Part shown: piece by piece, positions 35,031 through 41,625 of the stretch | Numbering within the stretch: the first letter of the stretch is position 1 | How the letters are laid out: each line of letters starts with the position of its first letter | Source: UBA1181 sp045617845 | GTDB lineage: Bacteria; Bacteroidota; Bacteroidia; Bacteroidales; Paludibacteraceae | DNA: 46,894 nt | Direction of reading: 5' to 3' | Assembly: GCA_045617845.1 (NCBI GenBank) | Contig: JAZLJL010000013.1 | Location: forward strand, 1-46,894 | Program-made: the position numbers and the translations under genes | The notes under the pieces: model-generated | The model's database searches: none | Told to the model about the DNA's origin: nothing | Seen by the model: the letters and a program-made list of their open reading frames with translations, nothing else

Positions 35031-35062
35031 AACCAATATTAACAACAAAACATAATAATGTT

Positions 35063-35557
35063 ATGAAGAAATTTTTATTGATCTTAGGTTCTTGGGCAAT
35101 GATGTTGATGGGAACCGCAACTTTCACTTCTTGTGGAGATGACGATGACGACGACAACAATGGTGGCAATGGTGGATCAAGCTCAGTAATCACATTGGTT
35201 GAGAACAACAAAAACCTCACAGAAGCTACAGTCGTAGGTGACGACGTTATTTGTCCATTCGACTATGTTCCAGGATTGCAATGTGTTTGTGTTTATCACT
35301 ACGAGGGAAACAAGCTCCAAAACGTCAGCATGATCATGGATTGTCAAACTGAAGAGACTGCAAAACAAGCGATGAGCCAATACAGCTCATATATTGGTGA
35401 GGACGCCGTCGCTACAACGGAAGGTAAATATCTCATCATCAAGGGCAGTGCTGAAGACCTAGATATGGAAGATGCAGAAGGCATGAGCAAAGAAGATTTG
35501 GTCAAGTACTTGAACGAAGAGATGGAATCAGAAGTTGAATGGGAAATAGAAGGATAA
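35063..35557 (+). CDS. Array lipoprotein 4
   Basis: This 164-residue lipoprotein has lipobox FTSC at Cys24, then GDDDDDDNN and a Gly/Ser linker. The body columns are LVENNKNLTEATVVGDDVI, VYHYEGNKLQNVS, TEETAKQAMSQY, EGKYLIIKGSAEDL and MSKEDLVKYLNEE. Two cysteines near residue 80 (LQCVCVY) are not shared by all paralogues. The terminator behind it and the promoter before it belong to an almost exact repeat unit shared with the next gene. Function unknown. Confidence 0.88.
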   Translation: MKKFLLILGSWAMMLMGTATFTSCGDDDDDDNNGGNGGSSSVITLVENNKNLTEATVVGDDVICPFDYVPGLQCVCVYHYEGNKLQNVSMIMDCQTEETAKQAMSQYSSYIGEDAVATTEGKYLIIKGSAEDLDMEDAEGMSKEDLVKYLNEEMESEVEWEIEG

Positions 35558-35635
35558 ATCAGGAAAGTACCTCGCTCTGATAGCAATATCGTCGCAAGGC
35601 ACTTAAATGTATTTATTAAAACATAAAACCCAGAC

Positions 35636-35678
35636 GTTCCCGGTGACTGTATAGAACACAGTCATCGGGAACTTTTTT
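35636..35678 (+). terminator. Terminator of array lipoprotein 4
   Basis: A 15-pair stem (GTTCCCGGTGACTGT with its complement, one G-U) and a seven-base loop is followed by six T. Confidence 0.88.
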
Positions 35679-35835
35679 ATATAAAAAAGCACAGACACAA
35701 ACACTCAAACATTGGCGATAGGGTTTAAGGTCAAGGGATGGAAACTCATTTTCCCAAAAACTTGGACGACGAAAAAAAAGACAAGAAAAAGAAAAAATCT
35801 CACATCAATCATTTCAAAAATACAACGACATATTA

Positions 35836-35843
35836 TATATTTG
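35836..35843 (+). promoter_or_regulatory. -7 box (TATATTTG) of array lipoprotein 5
   Basis: An exact TAnnTTTG lies 33 bases before the ATG at 35877. The palindrome variant AGCAT-AATA-ATGTT lies between box and start. Confidence 0.65.
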
Positions 35844-35876
35844 AACCAATATTAACAACAAAAGCATAATAATGTT

Positions 35877-36362
35877 ATGAAGAAAATTTTATTAGTACTT
35901 GGTTCCTGGGCAATGATGTTGATGGGAACCGCAACTTTCACTTCTTGTGGAGATGACGATGACGACGACAATGGCACCAGCACTGTCGTTAACAACGCAT
36001 TTGACCCTACTTCTCAAATCGCATTAGTTGAAAGTAACAAAGACATTACCAAAGCGGTAATTGACGGTGATAACGTAATCGCAAAAGAGCCCGCCGAAAG
36101 CAATATGCCCAATACTTTTACCATATTCAATTTCCAAGGAGACAAACTGATGCACATCACAACTATTACGGTATGTAAAGATGAGGCAGAGGCAAAGGAT
36201 TTTGCGGAAAAACTAAAAATGCTTAGCGGAGACGATATAATTATTAAAGATAATTATGCAATCTGGCCATGCGACAATGAGATAGAAGAAGATTGGTCGC
36301 AAGACACAAAAGAGAGCATTTGCACATTCTATAACGACCCAGACAATTATAACTACTATTAA
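35877..36362 (+). CDS. Array lipoprotein 5
   Basis: This 161-residue lipoprotein has lipobox FTSC at Cys24 and GDDDDDDNG, then a Thr/Val/Asn linker unlike the Gly-rich ones of its relatives. Body columns: LVESNKDITKAVIDGDNVI, FNFQGDKLMHIT, DEAEAKDFAEKLK and KDNYAIWP; the C-terminus (FYNDPDNYNYY) is tyrosine-rich and replaces the LNEE ending. Its signal-peptide DNA is almost identical to that of lipoprotein 4, while the body is clearly divergent. It is the last member of the array and ends against a convergent gene. Confidence 0.87.
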   Translation: MKKILLVLGSWAMMLMGTATFTSCGDDDDDDNGTSTVVNNAFDPTSQIALVESNKDITKAVIDGDNVIAKEPAESNMPNTFTIFNFQGDKLMHITTITVCKDEAEAKDFAEKLKMLSGDDIIIKDNYAIWPCDNEIEEDWSQDTKESICTFYNDPDNYNYY

Positions 36363-36380
36363 TCCATAGTTATAAACAAG

Positions 36381-36420
36381 AACAATAGGGGCAAGCTAAC
36401 ACTTGTCCCTATTTGTTTTT
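36381..36420. terminator. Shared hairpin between lipoprotein 5 and the PorP/SprF gene
   Basis: A 12-pair stem (AATAGGGGCAAG with its complement, one G-U) and a six-base loop is followed by GTTTTTA on the plus strand. The stop codon of the convergent minus-strand gene lies in the right arm. Confidence 0.7.
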
Positions 36421-37311
36421 ATTAATTCTAAAAGACAATAGGATTTCGTGTGTGTTGCTAGGCAGAGTGCTATTCCTCCCTAAACCACATTCATAAACAT
36501 AACCAAAGCGGAGGAATTTATATTCAAAGCCGAGCAATACGGAGAGATACGAAGGATTACAGCCGTTCACGACATCCGGTCGCCAAGAAAGTCCGCCCCA
36601 TATAAGGCGGTGGTAAAAGCCCAACACGCCAAGCTCAGCCACATGAACTTTATTGCGGTTCATATAACCCAAGTCCACCATAGCGTCCCATTCGTCCGAA
36701 AATTGGATTGTCCGCACCGCATAGCCATAGAAATGTCTATCGGAAGAATAAGACAACGATTGGCTGTTCTGGATATGGGTACAAGAACCACCGAAAGTCC
36801 AATCCATGGAATTCAGTTCAAAGCCAATGTTAAAATCCGGGCTAGCATCACGCACTTTATCCTTCGGCAAATCCAAGATGCCCCGTTCCGACTCTTTATA
36901 CAACGAATTGGCTGTAGGATCATAAACACCCCAAAAGACGCCGGCGGAAAGACCCAAGGAGAGAATCCAATGGGGATTCAAATCTATCTGGTAAGAATAC
37001 TCCGCCTTCAGTTCCGTCATGCCATGTCCGACACCTAAAGCATCATGATAGAATGTCAACCCGACGCCAGACTGGATCTTTTTGAAATAATTCGTGGCAT
37101 TCATCAAGACAGTGTGAGGCGCATTATCCACGCCCAACCATTGCAAACGACCGAAAAGGAAGATGTCCACATCACCCGTGTTACCCACACCAGCCGGATT
37201 GATATTGCCACGGGAAAAAACCTGTTGGGTAAGGAGAATATCCTGTTGGGCGGTAGCCAATTGGCAACAACCTATGAGAGAGAACAATATGAAAAACAAT
37301 CTACGTCTCAT
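36409..37311 (-). CDS. PorP/SprF family type IX secretion/gliding membrane protein
   Basis: This 300-residue outer-membrane protein of the PorP/SprF family has a signal peptide (ending ATAQ), the family start QDILLTQQVFSRGNINPAGVG, and repeated amphipathic strands (VGLTFYHDALGVGHGM; LSLGLSAGVFWGVYDP) to the end. In known systems such proteins help deliver particular T9SS substrates or adhesins to the surface, or anchor PorE-like OmpA proteins. Its ATG overlaps the stop of the OmpA gene (ATGA), so it is coupled to it. It is the last gene of the trio starting at 39478. Confidence 0.9.
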   Translation of the reverse strand: MRRRLFFILFSLIGCCQLATAQQDILLTQQVFSRGNINPAGVGNTGDVDIFLFGRLQWLGVDNAPHTVLMNATNYFKKIQSGVGLTFYHDALGVGHGMTELKAEYSYQIDLNPHWILSLGLSAGVFWGVYDPTANSLYKESERGILDLPKDKVRDASPDFNIGFELNSMDWTFGGSCTHIQNSQSLSYSSDRHFYGYAVRTIQFSDEWDAMVDLGYMNRNKVHVAELGVLGFYHRLIWGGLSWRPDVVNGCNPSYLSVLLGFEYKFLRFGYVYECGLGRNSTLPSNTHEILLSFRINKNK

Positions 37312-38024
37312 TTTTCCTTCACCCTTACCACTACCCTACGGTTCAACAAATGCTCACGCTCGTTCTTCGCATGAGGGAAAACCATTTCCAACTCGCTTCG
37401 GCCGATCATGATCAAACGTTTCGGATCTACGCCCCTGCGCACCAACACGTCGTACACACGCTTCGCGCGACGTTCGGACAAGCCCTGATTGTAAGACACG
37501 GTCCCTCTTTCGTCCGTATGGCCTATTACCTCAAAATTCCTGCCCTTATGATAATCTATGAACGCCATAATGGTATCGAACTCAGCGGAGTAATCAGCGA
37601 TGAAATTGTTTTGGTCAAAAATAAAATAGACGATGCAAGTATTAATGTCCGGACGGACCACCACAGGTGTCTGATCCGGCGAACCGCCAATCTTTCCTTC
37701 GTCCACTATATTCGTTGAGGAATCAACCATAGGAGGCTCGTCCACATTTGTCAAAGCCCCATAAGGAAGGGTATCTGGCGGAAGAGTATCCTGAGCAATG
37801 GAGTCGGCCATTGGCACAGTGTCCTGTGGCAATGAATCGGCCATCGCGACATCAACGGCAGGCACCGACTCAGTCGTGTCCGCATTCTCGTCCATCACCA
37901 CTGGGTAACGCCAGCTACGGTAGAAAAGCGAGGAACCACGTTCGGTAATACGCTCCTTCTGCTTGCCGCTCACAGGAAGGAGAGCAAGGAAGAGAAACAA
38001 TATGCCGAAAAAAGACCTCATCAT
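37308..38024 (-). CDS. OmpA-family peptidoglycan-binding protein
   Basis: This 238-residue protein has a signal peptide, an acidic Pro/Asp/Thr-rich spacer with repeated DTVP-like and DTLPPDTLP segments (residues about 55-105) and a C-terminal OmpA domain (about 135-235). The peptidoglycan-binding motif is clear: FEVIGHTDERGTVSYNQGLSERRAKRV. It would tie the outer membrane complex to the cell wall, similar in role to PorE. The frame opens to a TTG at 38036, but the ATG at 38024 overlaps the stop of the upstream gene by one base (TGATG), supporting that start. No lipobox was seen. Confidence 0.88.
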   Translation of the reverse strand: MMRSFFGILFLFLALLPVSGKQKERITERGSSLFYRSWRYPVVMDENADTTESVPAVDVAMADSLPQDTVPMADSIAQDTLPPDTLPYGALTNVDEPPMVDSSTNIVDEGKIGGSPDQTPVVVRPDINTCIVYFIFDQNNFIADYSAEFDTIMAFIDYHKGRNFEVIGHTDERGTVSYNQGLSERRAKRVYDVLVRRGVDPKRLIMIGRSELEMVFPHAKNEREHLLNRRVVVRVKEK

Positions 38025-39478
38025 CACCTGTTCCAAGAATGTAGCTTAAAATCGTTTCCGAACTTCAACGAGATGGTAGCCGCGAAATCCGTCTTCGACT
38101 CATCCAAGTCGCAATATGCCTGCAATAAGACGCCCAACGTATTCGACAAGTCGTACGCAAGGGAAGGCGTCAGCATATGACGGTAACGACATGTGAAACC
38201 CTCGTCGAAATAACTTCTGGACTGGAAAAGGTAGCTACCTCTACCGGAGACGAATCCATCACCATACCAATAACCGAACTTTCCGACCAAAGCATGCGTC
38301 GAGCGGCGCTTTTTCCCAAACATACGGACATCCCAAGAAAGTTGCGGGTAAAGGCCCCATCCCTCTTTGAAATGCGTGTGGATATGCTCCTCATTCGAAC
38401 GGTTGGAGAATCCATAATAAGGTAAGGCGATCTGCAAATTGGAACGTCTGCCTATCTTACAATCATAGCGTAAGCCTGCGGAGAAATTCGCCAACGTCTC
38501 TATACAGGTGTCTTGTACGGCGTCTATCTGTCCGCCTCGGTGATTCATCATCAAATCCAAAGGGATGGACAAGACATTACGTGACTTCTTATCCAAGTTA
38601 AACCTAAGCAAGTTATGCCACCCGAAGGTGAACTTTTCCTGCCAAGGGGAATCCACGACGATAAAGTCCTCCCAATTGCACCACATCTCCGTATACCAAA
38701 CCTTGGTATCGACGAAGATCTGGAGTCCGTCCTCTTTAGGAGCGTAGAATTTACGGTCATAGTCAAACATCGGTTCACCCATGCCATGGTCGAAAATCGT
38801 CTTATCCAGAGTACCACCAACGATACGGACATTCGGTATAGGCTTATACTCCAACGTCACAATCGGAGAGAGGTCACGAATCTTATCATGGTCTCCCGCG
38901 ATTCCCACCATATGTAGACCAACAGAAGCACTGATCTTAGGATCATGGACATATGTGAAGGTTGGGTTCAGGAAGAAGCCCAAAGCGGTGTACCCCTTGG
39001 TGTAAGGGAGGAAATACTCCGCATCACGCACAAATGTCTCTATATTGGGATTGAAGTAAAGCGTTCTAGGCAGCAAGCTTGGTTTGTAGCCGGATTGTTG
39101 TCGGGCGACATTATAGGGATGCGCATCACGTCTATCCTTCAGTTCATCCTTACGGGCATCTCTGCCTATAGACACATGGCCCTCATGTTCTCTTTTGGAG
39201 GAACTACTCTTTTCAGGCAATTGGTCACCAGACAAATTCCGCATTCTCTCCCTATGTTCTTTCAAGGCATTTTCTCTCTCCTGTGAAATCTGTTGCATTC
39301 GGGCCGCCTTAAGGGAATCACGCCTCTTAGAGGAGCGTTCCATCGCCTCCTTGATTCGGGCATCACGATTCTGCATAAATTGATTTCGCCGAGCATTGGC
39401 AATGGAATCGGCAGACTGCGCCGATAGAGAACCTGCGAAAGTGAAAAGAAGGATAATAATGGTTAATACGTTACGCAT
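38024..39478 (-). CDS. Probable outer-membrane beta-barrel protein with charged N-terminal helix
   Basis: This 484-residue protein has a signal peptide (ending LSAQ) and a long, highly charged Arg/Lys/Glu-rich segment (about residues 25-125, predicted helix or coiled coil). Its C-terminal two thirds look like beta-barrel strands (SVGLHMVGIAGD, VTLEYKPIPNVRIVGG, LGVLLQAYCDLDE, ending SLKFGNDFKLHSWNR). I do not recognise a named family. The frame reaches 48 codons upstream of the chosen ATG at 39478, which is the first start in front of the signal peptide. Coupling to OmpA and PorP/SprF genes suggests one envelope complex. Confidence 0.7.
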   Translation of the reverse strand: MRNVLTIIILLFTFAGSLSAQSADSIANARRNQFMQNRDARIKEAMERSSKRRDSLKAARMQQISQERENALKEHRERMRNLSGDQLPEKSSSSKREHEGHVSIGRDARKDELKDRRDAHPYNVARQQSGYKPSLLPRTLYFNPNIETFVRDAEYFLPYTKGYTALGFFLNPTFTYVHDPKISASVGLHMVGIAGDHDKIRDLSPIVTLEYKPIPNVRIVGGTLDKTIFDHGMGEPMFDYDRKFYAPKEDGLQIFVDTKVWYTEMWCNWEDFIVVDSPWQEKFTFGWHNLLRFNLDKKSRNVLSIPLDLMMNHRGGQIDAVQDTCIETLANFSAGLRYDCKIGRRSNLQIALPYYGFSNRSNEEHIHTHFKEGWGLYPQLSWDVRMFGKKRRSTHALVGKFGYWYGDGFVSGRGSYLFQSRSYFDEGFTCRYRHMLTPSLAYDLSNTLGVLLQAYCDLDESKTDFAATISLKFGNDFKLHSWNR

Positions 39479-39492
39479 AAAAGGATAAGGGG

Positions 39493-39530
39493 AAAAAAGG
39501 AAGCGTTGGGTCGAATCGTCCCAACGCTTC
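39493..39530 (-). terminator. Terminator after proS
   Basis: An 11-pair stem (GAAGCGTTGGG with its complement) and a nine-base loop is followed on the minus strand by a T run. It lies 13 bases past the proS stop and just before the envelope trio. No other promoter for the trio was seen here, so read-through is possible. Confidence 0.8.
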
Positions 39531-39542
39531 GTTATGAATAAA

Positions 39543-41024
39543 TCAATAAGATCTAGCGAAAAGCACTCTGCACTTGGAAGGTTTTCCGGTGACCATGCAC
39601 TTGCCAGGCTCCTTATCATCACCCAAGAAGGTATCGAACGGAACGCAACGGATGGTAGCCTTCGTCTCTTCCTTAATCTTAGCCTCGGTCTCCGGAGTAC
39701 CGTCCCAATGAGCCAAGATGAAACCGCCCTTCTCGATCTCCACTTTGAAGTCGTCGTAGCTATCCACCTTCTTAATCATGGAGTTACGGTAAGTCAAAGC
39801 TTTTTGGAAGATATTCTTTTGTATTTCGTCGAGCAAGTTCTTCACATACTCCTCGATGCCGTCCATGGAGACGTTCTCCTTGGTAAGTGTATCACGGCGA
39901 GCCACCTCGATGGTGTTGTTCTCAAAGTCGCGCGGTCCAACGGTCAAACGGACAGGGACACCCTTCAACTCATATTCGGCGAACTTCCAACCAGGGGTCT
40001 TGGTGTCATCCGCATCATATTTCACGGAGATACCCATCGCCTTGAACTTATCAACCATCGCGCGAACCTTATCCATCATCTCATCGGTCATCTTCTTGTA
40101 AGCGATTGGAATAACCACCACTTGGATAGGAGCCAAGTTAGGAGGCAAAACCAAGCCATTATCATCGGAGTGAGTCATGATAAGCGCACCCATCAAACGG
40201 GTGGAAACGCCCCAAGAGGTAGCCCAGACGTAATCCAATTTACCCTCACGGGTTTGGTATTGCACATCGAACGCCTTGGCGAAGTTTTGGCCCAAGAAAT
40301 GGGAAGTACCAGACTGCAAAGCCTTACCATCCTGCATCAAAGCCTCGATGGTGTAGGTGTCTACAGCACCGGCGAAACGCTCTGTCTCAGACTTAACGCC
40401 CTTGATGACAGGGACAGCCATGAAATTCTCCACGAAATCGCCATAGACATTCAACATCTTTTGTGCTTCAGCCTCAGCCTCCTCGTATGTTTCATGGGCG
40501 GTGTGACCCTCTTGCCACAAGAATTCGGCGGTACGGAGGAAGAGACGGGTACGCATCTCCCAGCGGACCACGTTAGCCCATTGGTTACATAAGATAGGAA
40601 GGTCACGGTAAGAGTGGATCCAGTTTTTATAAGTGTTCCAAATAATAGTTTCTGACGTAGGGCGAACGATCAACTCCTCCTCCAATTTAGCTTCAGGGTC
40701 GACGACCACACCGCTACCATCTGGGTTAGTTTTCAGACGATAATGTGTCACCACGGCGCACTCCTTAGCAAAGCCCTCCACATGGTCGGCTTCCTTACTA
40801 AGGAAAGACTTAGGAATAAACAACGGGAAATAGGCGTTCACGTGACCGGTCTCCTTGAACATGCGGTCCAACTCACGTTGCATCTTTTCCCAAATAGCAT
40901 ACCCGTATGGTTTGATCACCATACAACCTCTCACTGCGGAGTTCTCCGCCAAATCAGCCTTGACTACCAAGTCGTTATACCACTGTGAATAATCCTCACC
41001 GCGTGGCGTTAATTCTTTTGCCAT
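39543..41024 (-). CDS. proS: Prolyl-tRNA synthetase (archaeal/eukaryote-like type)
   Basis: This 493-residue class II synthetase charges tRNA-Pro. It starts with the type 3 (archaeal/eukaryotic-like) form EDYSQWYNDLVVKADL, and has the class II motifs (VRPTSETIIWNTYKNWIHSY, RWEMRTRLFLRTAEFLWQEGHTAH), the GTSHFLGQNFAKAF segment and the anticodon-binding domain (PPNLAPIQVVVIPI). The bacterial-type editing insertion is absent, and the C-terminal zinc-binding-like extension of the type is present. This form is normal in Bacteroidales. A promoter box lies at 41049-41056. Confidence 0.95.
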   Translation of the reverse strand: MAKELTPRGEDYSQWYNDLVVKADLAENSAVRGCMVIKPYGYAIWEKMQRELDRMFKETGHVNAYFPLFIPKSFLSKEADHVEGFAKECAVVTHYRLKTNPDGSGVVVDPEAKLEEELIVRPTSETIIWNTYKNWIHSYRDLPILCNQWANVVRWEMRTRLFLRTAEFLWQEGHTAHETYEEAEAEAQKMLNVYGDFVENFMAVPVIKGVKSETERFAGAVDTYTIEALMQDGKALQSGTSHFLGQNFAKAFDVQYQTREGKLDYVWATSWGVSTRLMGALIMTHSDDNGLVLPPNLAPIQVVVIPIAYKKMTDEMMDKVRAMVDKFKAMGISVKYDADDTKTPGWKFAEYELKGVPVRLTVGPRDFENNTIEVARRDTLTKENVSMDGIEEYVKNLLDEIQKNIFQKALTYRNSMIKKVDSYDDFKVEIEKGGFILAHWDGTPETEAKIKEETKATIRCVPFDTFLGDDKEPGKCMVTGKPSKCRVLFARSY

Positions 41025-41048
41025 TTTATATTAATAATGTATTTTTTG

Positions 41049-41056
41049 CAAAGGTA
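41049..41056 (-). promoter_or_regulatory. -7 box (TACCTTTG) of proS
   Basis: An exact TAnnTTTG on the minus strand lies 24 bases before the ATG at 41024. The expected -33 region overlaps the repeat end at 41074-41105. Confidence 0.6.
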
Positions 41057-41073
41057 TAAAAAACTCAGCAATC

Positions 41074-41105
41074 TTAGAAGATGTTTAAAAATTTACGAAA
41101 AGGGT
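41074..41105. repeat. Partial end of the MITE-like repeat (copy 3, inverted)
   Basis: The sequence TTAGAAGATGTTTAAAAAT and the following TTACGAAAAGG is the complement of the right end of the repeats at 1-141 and 28604-28787, with two to three changes. The rest of the element is not found next to it, so this is a solo end or a remnant. It lies between proS and the CTD remnant. Confidence 0.55.
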
Positions 41106-41476
41106 TTCCTATTATTTTTTTCTCCATGCGTACATGAGTAAAAGCAAAAAGTGCGGAGCGTTTTCCCGGGCCCCGCACTTTCAAAATATTTCACGATCAA
41201 TTTCATCGTCGTCTCCGCCATCCGCAGCAAATAAACTCCCCTTCGTTCAAAGGTATAGACACAATCCGAGAATGTGCCGTAAAGCAGCAAGCCATTGGCA
41301 GAATAGATGGAAATCTGGTTGTGTCGAGGGTTCTCCACCGAAAGGGAACGTCCGTCCCAATAGACAAGAGACTCGTCCCAAGCATCGTCGCAAGAGGCGA
41401 ACGTACCAAGATTGGAAAACAGAAAATCAACAACCCATAAATTTATGAGATAATCGGAATGGGCAGTTGCTAAAAA
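41093..41476 (-). pseudogene. Remnant of a T9SS cargo gene (sorting domain only)
   Basis: The minus strand holds an open frame without a good start (TGA at 41477-41479 upstream). Its translation matches the end of a T9SS cargo: a segment SCDDAWDESLVYWDGRSLSV, then QISIYSANGLLLYGTF and the typical GVYLLRMAETTMKLIVK ending. A normal CTD would stop soon after, but this frame reads on for about 30 residues through its own terminator hairpin and into the repeat end at 41105, pointing to a lost stop or frameshift. The N-terminal part of the gene is missing. It is most likely a decayed gene; expression of a small fragment is possible but unlikely. Confidence 0.65.
41146..41181 (-). terminator. Hairpin of the T9SS cargo remnant
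   Basis: A nine-pair stem (AAAGTGCGG / CCGCACTTT) and a 16-base loop is followed by T on the minus strand. It lies inside the read-through part of the remnant, as expected if the original stop was earlier. Confidence 0.65.
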
Positions 41477-41544
41477 TCAATACATTTATTCGAATATGGA
41501 GGCGTTTTAGGAAACAAAAATTAGCATTTATGATTCCTATTGTT

Positions 41545-41552
41545 TATATTTG
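41545..41552 (+). promoter_or_regulatory. -7 box (TATATTTG) of the giant repeat-protein gene
   Basis: An exact TAnnTTTG lies 73 bases before the ATG at 41626, implying a leader of about 65 bases. The -33 element is unclear. Confidence 0.5.
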
Positions 41553-41625
41553 TGAATACGATTATGTAATGATGTAAAAGCGAATTAGAACATTCGTATA
41601 GATTCAGTGTTTGGAATAAAAAGTT

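Larger units (their letters stand above)
34815..35157 (+). repeat. Cassette repeat unit A: terminator, spacer, promoter and leader
   Basis: This 343-base stretch runs from the lipoprotein 3 terminator through the spacer, promoter and signal-peptide codons of lipoprotein 4. It is nearly identical to 35618-35971, differing by one 8-base insertion, three single-base insertions and a limited number of substitutions. The coding bodies on either side are much less alike. Confidence 0.85.
35618..35971 (+). repeat. Cassette repeat unit B: terminator, spacer, promoter and leader
   Basis: This is the second copy of the 343-base cassette at 34815, here 354 bases. It spans the lipoprotein 4 terminator to the Asp-rich start of lipoprotein 5. 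It fills the 319-base intergenic gap, which otherwise holds no gene. Confidence 0.85.

Noticed and set aside
32685..36362. Invertible promoter (phase switch) in the lipoprotein array
   Set aside because: Promoters all point the same way, the only inverted repeats near them are the start-proximal AACAT palindromes and terminators, and no recombinase gene is in the window.
39534..40592. 352-codon open frame antisense to proS
   Set aside because: Shadow of proS; leucine/histidine-rich translation with no recognisable domain.
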